Assembly (NCBI GenBank): GCA_021829015.1
Contig: JAJZOJ010000012.1
Location: 4,149 to 28,404, forward strand
DNA from: Microcaldota archaeon
GTDB taxonomy: Archaea; Micrarchaeota; Micrarchaeia; Micrarchaeales; Micrarchaeaceae
Direction: 5' to 3'
Length of the DNA: 24,256 nucleotides
Below are positions 1 through 5,630 of the stretch, one piece after another. Each line of letters begins with the position of its first letter. The first letter of the stretch is position 1. The notes beneath the pieces are model-generated. The model saw only the letters and a program-made list of their open reading frames with translations, was not told where the DNA came from and did not search any database. A program made the position numbers and the translations under genes.

Positions 1-251
1 TTCTCAGTCTTGAACTCCGTGTACTGCCTCTTCGCGTTGGTCGTGGCATCGTACGCCAGCTTGATAGCGAGTATCATGACAAGCGCCGCTGACCACAGCT
101 TCAAGGTATAGGCCTCGTTGCTTATGAATATGCTGTCGATAATCAGGCTTACCCCGGCGAGCAGCGCCAGGAACCATAGGGTGAAGTAAAGGCTTACCTT
201 CCTCTTGAGCCTCACGTATGCGTACCTCAGCTTTACATCAAGGTTCTTCAT
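1..251 (-). CDS. Membrane protein, N-terminal part only (cut by window edge)
   Basis: A reading frame opens at an ATG at 251 on the minus strand and stays open for 83 codons to the window edge, so only the N-terminus is present. It starts MKNLDVKLRYAYVRLKRK, a basic amphipathic stretch, followed by two hydrophobic segments at about residues 19-38 and 54-70. It is therefore probably an integral membrane protein with its N-terminus in the cytoplasm. GGTAGGG lies immediately before the ATG. An AT-rich TATA-like stretch sits at about 283-293, between this gene and the Rieske gene that ends at 307 on the same strand. I recognise no family. Function is unknown and the C-terminus is outside the window. 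Confidence 0.6.
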   Translation of the reverse strand, partial: MKNLDVKLRYAYVRLKRKVSLYFTLWFLALLAGVSLIIDSIFISNEAYTLKLWSAALVMILAIKLAYDATTNAKRQYTEFKTE

Positions 252-306
252 CCCTACCAGCTTTTTACCATTCTCTGCAAACCTTTAATAACATAGTGCA
301 GTCTCG

Positions 307-618
307 CTACGTCTCCACGAATATGCCATCGTCCCCCTCGGTTACCTTGTAGACCGGCTCGGCCTCCAGCTCAAGCGGGAACTCCACGAGCTTGCCTGTT
401 GTCACGTCCCACTGCGCCCCGTGCCACGGGCATGTTATCACGTTGTTGCTCAGTTCCCCCTCGGCAAGCGGGCCGCCCTGGTGGTTGCATATGCCGCGCA
501 TCGCGTACACCTTGCCGTTGACGTTCGCGACCACTATCTCGTCCATGCCCTCGGGCTTCAGCCTGACCATTGTCCCAGGCTGCAGTTCCCCCTTTCCGCA
601 GACGCGCACCTTTGCCAT
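307..618 (-). CDS. Rieske [2Fe-2S] ferredoxin-like protein
   Basis: This is a 103-residue single-domain Rieske protein. Both cluster-binding boxes are intact: C44-x-H46 followed by GGPLAEG, and C63-PW-H66-G, matching the family pattern CxH...CxxH. There is no TM anchor or signal peptide, so it is a soluble cytoplasmic electron carrier of the biphenyl-dioxygenase ferredoxin or NirD-like type. It is not a bc1-type subunit, because the extra disulfide cysteines of respiratory Rieske proteins are absent. It is divergent from a MIP18-family Fe-S assembly gene at 718, which fits Fe-S biology. A TATA-like element on the minus strand (647-654) lies about 32 bp before the ATG at 618. The redox partner cannot be told from the sequence. 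Confidence 0.93.
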   Translation of the reverse strand: MAKVRVCGKGELQPGTMVRLKPEGMDEIVVANVNGKVYAMRGICNHQGGPLAEGELSNNVITCPWHGAQWDVTTGKLVEFPLELEAEPVYKVTEGDDGIFVET

Positions 619-717
619 AAGATCACATGCAGCATTATCTGCGATGCTATTTATCCCTTTGCGATTCCTTGCAAAACGAGGCTACAATTAAATATCTTAA
701 TCTGGTAACAAGTAATC
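619..717. promoter_or_regulatory. Divergent promoter region, Rieske / MIP18
   Basis: The spacer holds two TATA-like boxes facing apart. TTAAATAT at 688-695 (+) is centred about 26 bp before the ATG at 718, so the MIP18 transcript is probably leaderless. ATAAATAG on the minus strand (647-654) is centred about 32 bp before the Rieske ATG at 618. No Shine-Dalgarno sequence precedes either ATG. Confidence 0.55.
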
Positions 718-1011
718 ATGGTAACGGTCAACGATGTTGTGGGTGCGCTTACCCAGTGCCTGGACCCCGAACTGGGTGCCAACGTGGTAGACATAGGGCT
801 GATTTACGGGATTCGAATAAACGACGGGAAGGACGTGAAGCTGACCCTTACGATGACTTCGCCTATGTGCCCAGTGACGAGCATAATAATGGCAGACGCT
901 CAATTGAGGATAGAGGCATTAAAGGATATAGGAAAAGTAGAACTCGAGCTCGTCTGGGACCCGTTATGGGGCCCGGAGATGATGAGCGACGAGCTCAAGT
1001 ACACTTCATAA
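718..1011 (+). CDS. MIP18/DUF59-family Fe-S cluster assembly protein (SufT/PaaD-like)
   Basis: This 97-residue protein has the full MIP18 (FeS_assembly_P, DUF59) layout. The N-terminal helix leads to LDPELGANVVDIGLIYGI, followed by beta strands and the conserved TSPMCPVT loop with its reactive cysteine at about residue 51. The C-terminal strand ends in VWDPLWGPEMMSDE, typical of the family (WxPxWxxxxxSxxxR/K). Family members assist maturation of Fe-S proteins in the cytosol. The length is the usual single-domain size. The start is fixed by a TATA box 26 bp upstream. It is divergent from the Rieske gene. The precise client proteins are not shown by the sequence. Confidence 0.93.
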   Translation: MVTVNDVVGALTQCLDPELGANVVDIGLIYGIRINDGKDVKLTLTMTSPMCPVTSIIMADAQLRIEALKDIGKVELELVWDPLWGPEMMSDELKYTS

Positions 1012-1025
1012 TGCTTGCAGCGTCA

Positions 1026-1340
1026 TTATCTGCGCAGCGCAGAGGCGCTTTTGCCTGCCAGCCGTCTTTTGCTTTCTAGCTGATTCTTGGCGTTGAATCT
1101 TGCCGCGCGTATGGAATCCATGTCGACTTGCTCTATTCCCTTCATCGACTCCATGCGCCCCAAATAATTGACGATGCGCATAAGCGCCATTTCAGTGGTA
1201 TTTGGGTGCAGAGCTATCTGTGCAAGCATTTCAGGATTGCCGCGGTACTTGTCAACGGCCCTGTCAAGAAAATCTGGCGTCGTGAACCTGCTCTCTAGCA
1301 TTTTCTTCATGTCCTCGTAGGACATATCAACGGTTGCCAT
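1026..1340 (-). CDS. Small helical protein of unknown function, LRV-repeat-like
   Basis: The frame encodes 104 residues from the ATG at 1340 (MATVDMSYEDMKKML). I prefer this start to upstream codons because it is preceded by GTGGTAAAA, the same arrangement seen before the ATGs at 2055 and 17823. An ATG at 1361 would add seven residues. The stretch around residues 33-49, with NPEMLAQIALHPNT followed by EMALMRIV, resembles a leucine-rich-variant (LRV) repeat unit (xLAxHPxTPxxxLxxL), but only one clear unit is present. The tail is basic (RRLAGKSASALRR), suggesting nucleic acid or ribosome contact. It has its own TATA-like sequence at about 1376-1387 downstream of ndk on the same strand. Function is unknown. 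Confidence 0.7.
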   Translation of the reverse strand: MATVDMSYEDMKKMLESRFTTPDFLDRAVDKYRGNPEMLAQIALHPNTTEMALMRIVNYLGRMESMKGIEQVDMDSIRAARFNAKNQLESKRRLAGKSASALRR

Positions 1341-1411
1341 TTTTACCACTTGTTCAAGCATTCCTCTGTTTGCCCTAATATAAATAATTTCTGCCGTAAG
1401 GCTGCGCCGCT

Positions 1412-1975
1412 TCAATACAGCGCAGCCTCGTCGGCCCTCTTGTAGTCGACCAGCTCCGCTTCCATGAACCATATAGATATCTCGCGATCTGCTGTTGCCT
1501 TGTCCTCCGACGCATGTATCAGGTTCTTCAGCGGCCTGCTCCTTGAGTCGGCCATACCGTATGAATCGGTAGAGAAGTATCCGCGTATCGTAGAAGGGTC
1601 TGCCCTCTTCGGCTCCGTTGCGCCGGTTATCTTCCTTGTGACCGCTATCGCATCGTTTCCCTCCAATACCATCGCGACAACCGGGCCGCTGGATATGAAA
1701 TCCATTAAGTATCCTCTTATCCGCATTGCCGCCTGGACTGGCGTGTCCTTCACCTCTACGCCTTTTTCTTTGTATGCGGCTATCGCCTTGGCCCCTGTTT
1801 CCTCAAGCCACTTGGGGTCGTCTATGTAGTGCCTGCCCGCTAGCTCCTTGCTGGGTTTAACCATCTTGATCGCGACAGGCTTCAATCCCGCATCCTCGAA
1901 CCTTGCAATTATGCGTCCGGTAAGCGCCCTAACTACGCCGTCGGGCTTAACCAGCACTAGAGTCCTTTCTATCAT
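1412..1975 (-). CDS. ndk: Nucleoside diphosphate kinase
   Basis: NDK transfers the terminal phosphate of ATP to nucleoside diphosphates through a phosphohistidine. The 187-residue frame starts MIERTLVLVKPDGV, the classical first strand with K10. It carries the active-site box with N151, H154 and S156 (NLIHASED). The usual loop before it is altered: STIRGYFSTDSYG replaces the common TIRGDFG. At 187 residues it is longer than the typical 130-155, with extra sequence at about residues 48-90 (HYIDDPKWLEETG and following), as seen in some archaeal NDKs. The ATG at 1975 has GGGGTAAG just upstream. The minus-strand frame extends further upstream without a stop, but that part overlaps the promoter and is not family sequence. 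Confidence 0.96.
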   Translation of the reverse strand: MIERTLVLVKPDGVVRALTGRIIARFEDAGLKPVAIKMVKPSKELAGRHYIDDPKWLEETGAKAIAAYKEKGVEVKDTPVQAAMRIRGYLMDFISSGPVVAMVLEGNDAIAVTRKITGATEPKRADPSTIRGYFSTDSYGMADSRSRPLKNLIHASEDKATADREISIWFMEAELVDYKRADEAALY

Positions 1976-2054
1976 TGAACTTACCCCTTGGATACATCTT
2001 TCGGCACGATAATATTTATTATTGCCTGATGTATTGGTAATATATGGTGGTAAC
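1976..2054. promoter_or_regulatory. Divergent promoter, ndk / 55-aa gene
   Basis: The AT-rich core AATATTTATTATT at about 2011-2023 reads as a TATA box on both strands. It lies roughly 40 bp from each ATG (1975 minus, 2055 plus). Each start then has its own Shine-Dalgarno sequence: GGGGTAAG for ndk and GGTGGTAAC for the 55-aa gene. Confidence 0.5.
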
Positions 2055-2222
2055 ATGCTGCACAGGGAAAAGGTCAGGGTGATGATGGACCTGCACAGGT
2101 CCATGCTGGAGAAGATAGGGGCACACGACCCAGCAAAGCTTCCGAAGGGGGCAAACAGGAAGAGGCTTGAGGAGGCCTACGAGTCCATGAAGGGCTACAG
2201 GTTCGTCCTCAAGAAGATATAG
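2055..2222 (+). CDS. Small basic helical protein, 55 aa, unknown function
   Basis: A short frame starts at the ATG at 2055, which is preceded by GGTGGTAAC, a strong archaeal Shine-Dalgarno match. An in-frame TTG further upstream has no such signal. The product (MLHREKVRVMMDLHRSML...) is rich in K, R and E and predicted mostly helical, with an internal GAHDPAKLPKGANRKRLEEA segment that looks like a helix-loop-helix. No cysteines or TM segment are present. It diverges from ndk and ends six bases before the convergent GGDEF gene stop. I do not recognise a family. The gene is credible because of its start signal and biased codon use (AGG, AAG, GAG). Confidence 0.65.
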   Translation: MLHREKVRVMMDLHRSMLEKIGAHDPAKLPKGANRKRLEEAYESMKGYRFVLKKI

Positions 2223-2227
2223 CGCGA

Positions 2228-2802
2228 TTACCTTCTGCGTCCCTTCTTGCGGTGCGCCTTTGCGGCGTACATCCTCTTGTCGGCAAGGGCTACCATTTTC
2301 GCCGCGATAGACGCGGCATCTTTCCCGTCTGAATATACCTCTGCTATGCTTGCCGCGCCGATGGAAATGTCAACGCCGTTTGCAGCGCATCTGTTAGTCA
2401 TCCTGTGGGCCAGCATCAGGCTATCCCCTATCGTTGCCCCCTCCATTATTATAGTGAACTCGTCGCCCCCTGTCCTGCACACAACGTCGTATTTCCTGAC
2501 CATGTCCTTCATTATCGATGCGGCCTTCTTCAGCAGCATGTCACCCTTGTGATGGCCGCCGCTGTCGTTGGCCTTCTTCAGGTTGTCCACATCGGCGACA
2601 AGCACGCACATCTCAGAGCCGTCCCTGTCGTACCTTGATACCCCGTTGTACAGCATCAGCTCGCTCATCCGGGTGTTGCCCAGATGTGTGAGATGGTCAA
2701 GGTAGACGAGCCTCGTGAGCTCCTTCTCCTTCTTCCGTAGGGCGACTACCTCGGCCTTCAGCTTCCTGAGTTCCGTATCCTTTCCCTTCAGAAAAGCACC
2801 AT
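2228..2802 (-). CDS. GGDEF-domain protein (putative diguanylate cyclase) with an apparent 5' frameshift
   Basis: The frame ending at 2228 encodes a GGDEF domain. Numbered from an internal ATG at 2668, it has the metal-site DVDNLKKANDSGGHHKGD (residues 26-43), the RKYD I-site at 58-61, and GGDEF at 67-71. The RxxD I-site has canonical spacing, so product inhibition is plausible. The ATG at 2668 cannot be the natural start: in-frame sequence upstream encodes the expected first element LDHLTHLGNTR (cf. DxLTGLxNRR) and a coiled coil rich in K, E and L. That frame is open back to a stop at 2828-2830 but has no ATG, GTG or TTG. The ATG at 2802, 22 bp from a TATA-like sequence, is one frame off. One extra T in the four-T run (2792-2795 on the minus strand) would join them into a 191-aa protein. 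A CTG start at 2806 is the alternative. GGDEF proteins are uncommon in archaea. Confidence 0.75.
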
Positions 2803-2873
2803 TCAGCTTGCGCAGCGTTTCCTTAAATCACTTTGCAAATTTTTACGCGATTGCATGATTAAGCCAGAAAGTT

Positions 2874-2895
2874 ATATATAGGATGACCTATATAT
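2874..2895. promoter_or_regulatory. 9-bp inverted repeat overlapping the LUD-gene promoter
   Basis: ATATATAGG and CCTATATAT form a perfect 9-bp inverted repeat around a 4-bp centre (ATGA). The left arm contains the TATA box expected for the LUD gene (start 2913) and the right arm is a second TATA-like box. It could be an operator overlapping the promoter or simply two opposed TATA boxes. The divergent GGDEF gene begins about 70 bp to the left. Confidence 0.5.
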
Positions 2896-2912
2896 TATCG
2901 AACGTGATTCAA

Positions 2913-3521
2913 ATGGCATGGACAGATGTTGCGGACAGCAATACGATAGAGAGCACTATAGCGGCGCTCAAGGCGAACGGGTTCGAGGCGACGGTTGCCG
3001 AGAACGGCGCGGAGGCCAGGGAAGCTGTACTGAAGATGATACCGAAGGGCGCAGAGGTCATGAAGATGACCTCGGTGACGCTTGACACGATAGGGGTTGC
3101 AAGCGCGATAGAGGAGAGCGGCGAATACGAATCCCTTGGCAAGAAGGTGAGGTCCATAGATGACCCTGTAGAGAGGGAAAAGCTCAGGAAGGCATTGCTC
3201 AGCCCGCAGTATGCGATAGGCAGCGTGCATGCGATAACATCGGACGGGAAGGTTGTGATAGCCTCGGCGAGCGGCAGCCAATTGCCTGCGTATACCTATG
3301 GCGCGGAGAATGTCATATGGGTCGTGGGCGCGCAGAAGCTCGTCAAGAACCTGGACGACGCGATAAAGAGGATATACGAGCATTCGCTGAAGCTGGAGAG
3401 CGAGAGGGTTCAGAAGGCCTACGGCATGCCAAGGAGCAGCGTCAACAAGATCCTTGTATATGAAAGGGAAAAGCCGGGCAGGGTAAGCGTCATAATAGTC
3501 AAGGAGGCGCTGGGGTTCTAG
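2913..3521 (+). CDS. LUD-domain protein (LutC/YkgG-like, DUF162)
   Basis: This 202-residue protein consists of one LUD domain. Helix-turn regions at residues 1-50 (AALKANGFEATVAENGAEA) are followed by KGAEVMKMTSVTLDTIG, then the signature strand region PQYAIGSVHAITSDGKVVIA with ASGSQLPAYTYGAENVIWVV and VKNLDDAIKRIYE. LUD domains occur in LutB/LutC lactate-oxidation proteins. No lutA or lutB partner is adjacent and no Fe-S cysteine motif is present, so the substrate is unknown and lactate use should not be assumed. I chose the ATG at 2913, preceded by GTGAT (2904-2908) and about 37 bp from the TATA box at 2872-2880. The in-frame ATG at 2883 lies inside the palindrome, almost on the TATA box, and is unlikely. 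Confidence 0.85.
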   Translation: MAWTDVADSNTIESTIAALKANGFEATVAENGAEAREAVLKMIPKGAEVMKMTSVTLDTIGVASAIEESGEYESLGKKVRSIDDPVEREKLRKALLSPQYAIGSVHAITSDGKVVIASASGSQLPAYTYGAENVIWVVGAQKLVKNLDDAIKRIYEHSLKLESERVQKAYGMPRSSVNKILVYEREKPGRVSVIIVKEALGF

Positions 3522-3554
3522 AACCCTATTATACCTTGCATGGCATAGACTGCC

Positions 3555-3935
3555 ATGAAGTGCCTGTCGCTGCGGCAGCCCTTTGCGGAGCTCATCGTCT
3601 CGGGAAGGAAGACAATAGAGCTGCGCAGCTGGAATACGGATCATAGGGGAAGGTTCCTCGTACACGCCTCGCTTAAAACGGACAAAGAGGCATGCAGGCG
3701 TTTTGGAATTGACCCAGACACGTTAAGGAACGGAGCGCTGGTGGGCAGCGCGAACATTGACGAGGTAAAAACATACAAAACGTTGAAAAGCTTCATGGCT
3801 GACACGTCAGGGCATCGCGCAACCGGCGCTGCCTTCCACGTCCCGACCTACGGTTTCCGCATAAGCAAGCCGGAAAGGCTGAAGAGGCCCATAGCCTGCA
3901 AGGGCAGGCTGGGATTCTTCAAATATAGTAAATGA
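3555..3935 (+). CDS. ASCH-domain protein (putative RNA-binding)
   Basis: The 126-residue product opens with MKCLSLRQPFAELIVSGRK and TIELRSW, the hallmark of the ASCH domain: a beta strand, then a helix with GxKxxExR (here G17-R-K-T-I-E22-L-R24). The strand RGRFLVHAS and later GALVGSANIDEVK complete the beta-barrel core of this PUA-like fold. ASCH proteins are predicted to bind RNA, and some hydrolyse N4-acetylcytidine; which applies here is not shown. The ATG lies about 22 bp from a TATA-like CTATTATACC (3528-3537), fitting a near-leaderless transcript, although the gene could also be read through from the LUD gene 33 bp upstream. It ends one base from a convergent small gene. Confidence 0.85.
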   Translation: MKCLSLRQPFAELIVSGRKTIELRSWNTDHRGRFLVHASLKTDKEACRRFGIDPDTLRNGALVGSANIDEVKTYKTLKSFMADTSGHRATGAAFHVPTYGFRISKPERLKRPIACKGRLGFFKYSK

Positions 3936-3936
3936 T

Positions 3937-4152
3937 TTAATCTTTGGGCTTCAGGTTCAGGTACTTCTCCTCCCCGTCAAGTTGGGAGAGCGTGGGCCTT
4001 TTGGGCATAACCCTTTTTCCACCACGGAGCAGTTCGGTTACCTTTCTAGTCCTGCCCAATGTGGACCCCAAATCCCCACTTGAAAACCCCATCAATGTAG
4101 GGTTAACCTCAGGCTTTGCAATCCTTACTACATTGTTAAGTCCTTTCTCCAT
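3937..4152 (-). CDS. Small hydrophilic protein, 71 aa, unknown function
   Basis: A minus-strand frame of 71 codons (MEKGLNNVVRIAKPEV...) has a clear promoter: AATAATAAATATC on the minus strand at about 4180-4192, some 33 bp before the ATG at 4152. The product is basic and rich in G, S and K (FSSGDLGSTLGRTRKVTELL), with no TM segment, cysteine motif or recognisable domain. It may be partly disordered. The overlapping plus-strand frame here would encode a serine/proline-rich product with no start signals and is less credible. The gene converges on the ASCH gene with a one-base gap. Function is unknown. Confidence 0.55.
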   Translation of the reverse strand: MEKGLNNVVRIAKPEVNPTLMGFSSGDLGSTLGRTRKVTELLRGGKRVMPKRPTLSQLDGEEKYLNLKPKD

Positions 4153-4227
4153 TGTCTCACAGTAATCACACGCACGAATAGATATTTATTATTTCCCAAT
4201 GGACGGTGGCTGCGCACTGATAGACCC
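4153..4227. promoter_or_regulatory. Divergent promoter, 71-aa gene / methyltransferase
   Basis: The element GATATTTATTATTTCC at about 4180-4195 reads as a TATA box in both directions. It lies roughly 33 bp before the minus-strand ATG at 4152 and about 40 bp before the plus-strand ATG at 4228. Confidence 0.45.
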
Positions 4228-4887
4228 ATGTGCTACACAAACAATAAAAACAGCGCCGCAGATATGTTCTGGTTGGCAGGCAGGGGTATCATGGCAAGCG
4301 ACAAGTACTACATGAAGGGGGACGAGAGCTTCGGGCTTATTTCTTCGCTAGGGTATTACATGATAATACATCTGCCCAGCGTAAGGGAGTTCTACAGGTT
4401 CGTCGTGGATGACCTGGAGCATGCAGGCAATTCCGATGTATTGGATGTCGGGACAGGCCCTGCCGATGTCCCAAAGGCGCTTGCACAGTCGGGAGTGTTC
4501 AGGCATATATACGCTGTAGACCCGTCTGAGGGCATGCTGCGAATCGCAAGGCGCAGGACCAAGGGTCTTGGGATAAACTTTTCAAAAGGGTCGAGCAGGC
4601 ACCTTGGGCTCAAGAGGAAATTCGGACTGATAACAACGGCAATGTCATTCCATGCGTGGCCGGACAAGGCGCAATCGCTGAGGTACTTGAGCAGATTCCT
4701 TGGGAAAGGGGGGAAGATAATGATTTACGAGATGGAGAGGAAGAGGCTGTCCGGAACGCGCAGATTGGTGCTTGCCACGCATGCGGTATCGGAAAATGAG
4801 GTAAGGGAAGCCGCAAAGGGCGCGGGATTGAGGGTAAGCGGCATCAAGAGGCAGAAAAGCTTCATACGCGTCACCATAGTGAAGTGA
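4228..4887 (+). CDS. Class I SAM-dependent methyltransferase
   Basis: The product has the Rossmann-fold methyltransferase order. Motif I is VLDVGTGPADVPKAL (G-x-G-x-A), motif II acidic is IYAVDPSEGMLRIAR, the post-II segment is INFSKGSS, motif IV is FGLITTAMSFHAWPD, and the motif VI strand is GGKIMIYEMER. It resembles the UbiE/MenG-like Methyltransf_11 group, but the acceptor cannot be inferred. The start is uncertain. The ATG at 4228 gives 219 residues and lies about 40 bp from the TATA box. The ATG at 4291 (MASDKYYMKG) gives 198 residues and has GGGGT 4 bp upstream, similar to other starts here. The gene stands alone and converges on the tRNA-Phe gene. Confidence 0.88.
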   Translation: MCYTNNKNSAADMFWLAGRGIMASDKYYMKGDESFGLISSLGYYMIIHLPSVREFYRFVVDDLEHAGNSDVLDVGTGPADVPKALAQSGVFRHIYAVDPSEGMLRIARRRTKGLGINFSKGSSRHLGLKRKFGLITTAMSFHAWPDKAQSLRYLSRFLGKGGKIMIYEMERKRLSGTRRLVLATHAVSENEVREAAKGAGLRVSGIKRQKSFIRVTIVK

Positions 4888-4919
4888 CAGGAATCGGTAT
4901 AACCTGTAAGGATTTTAAT

Positions 4920-5013
4920 TGCCGCAGGCCGGATTTGAACCAGCAACAATCCGCTTTCTGCATTTCAGAAATTGACTTCAGGCGGATGCTCTCCCGGGTT
5001 GAGCTACTGCGGC
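4920..5013 (-). tRNA. tRNA-Phe(GAA) with a 20-nt intron at 37/38
   Basis: Read on the minus strand, the acceptor arms GCCGCAG (5013-5007) and CTGCGGC (4927-4921) pair perfectly. The D-stem GCTC/GAGC, anticodon stem TCCGC/GCGGA and T-stem GCTGG/CCGGC also form. The anticodon loop reads C-T-GAA-G-A once 20 nt (4956-4975) are removed, giving tRNA-Phe with discriminator A73 (4920). CCA is not encoded. The intron sits after position 37, the canonical archaeal site. Three pairs (C32-U33-G34 with CAG) plus a 3' bulge AA|A and a larger 5' bulge make a relaxed bulge-helix-bulge. A TATA-like AATATTAAAT (5043-5052) lies about 34 bp upstream. Confidence 0.93.
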
Positions 5014-5051
5014 GCAATTACATGGTTAGTATCGCATGGGAGAATATTAAA

Positions 5052-5513
5052 TCATTCCCCAATGGCCTTCCTCAGCAATGCGTATTTCTTGAGTTCCTTT
5101 CTTAGCCTTGCCTCGAATTCCTGGTCGTTTGATTTGTCTTCGCGCAATGCGCCCCTCAGGCGCATCCTTACGGTGTCCAGCTTCAGCTTTACGTTTGAAT
5201 GATTATCTATGCCTGCAATATGTGCAACATGCATCGCATCAAGCAGTATGACTGCAGAAAGGTACTGGGTATACTTGTTCTTCGCAAACTCGTTGGACTT
5301 GTCCTCAAGGCTGCCGGAGGCCCTGAGCGTCAACGTCACTGATCTGTTGGCGTCCCCGGACAGCTTGGCCATCCTTGCTGCCATTTTATAGTATGATGCG
5401 GCCCTGTCGTGATTCTGGTTCATGCTTTGGACGTATGCACTTTCCTCCATGCCAGTGCATATGCTTGCTGCCATGCCCCTTACCGCTTTGGAGAGGCGTG
5501 AACGTGTCTGCAT
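5052..5513 (-). CDS. All-helical protein of unknown function, TPR-like
   Basis: A 153-residue soluble protein is predicted almost entirely helical and is very basic. The segment at about residues 36-53 (DRAASYYKMAARMAKLSG) resembles a TPR or MIT-type helical hairpin. No catalytic motif, TM helix or cysteine cluster is visible. The ATG at 5513 has GGGGTAA four bases upstream and a TATA box (AATATATATC on the minus strand, 5552-5561) about 43 bp away, so both the start and the gene are well supported. It is divergent from the Hef-like helicase and lies just upstream of the tRNA-Phe gene on the same strand; its last codons overlap that tRNA's TATA element. Function is unknown. Confidence 0.75.
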   Translation of the reverse strand: MQTRSRLSKAVRGMAASICTGMEESAYVQSMNQNHDRAASYYKMAARMAKLSGDANRSVTLTLRASGSLEDKSNEFAKNKYTQYLSAVILLDAMHVAHIAGIDNHSNVKLKLDTVRMRLRGALREDKSNDQEFEARLRKELKKYALLRKAIGE

Positions 5514-5630
5514 TTGGTTACCCCGTTACTGCCTACTTAGATGTGCTCCAAGATATATATTCCTATTTCACGGTGCTGTTTTGGCGCATCGGTTGAGAAT
5601 GCTTATAATCGTAGCATCCAAAACCATACT
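5514..5630. promoter_or_regulatory. Divergent promoters, helical orphan / Hef-like helicase
   Basis: A minus-strand TATA box (AATATATATC at 5552-5561) serves the gene starting at 5513. A plus-strand TATA box (CTTATAATC at 5602-5610) is centred 26 bp before the ATG at 5631, which argues for a leaderless helicase mRNA and for that ATG over codons further upstream. Confidence 0.55.

Noticed and set aside
3944..4165. Plus-strand 73-codon frame over the 71-aa minus-strand gene
   Set aside because: No Shine-Dalgarno sequence or TATA box at the right place, and a composition typical of an antisense shadow; the minus frame has a promoter.
5541..5630. Upstream extension of the Hef-like helicase
   Set aside because: It spans the TATA box that lies 26 bp before the ATG at 5631, and the extra residues are not family sequence.
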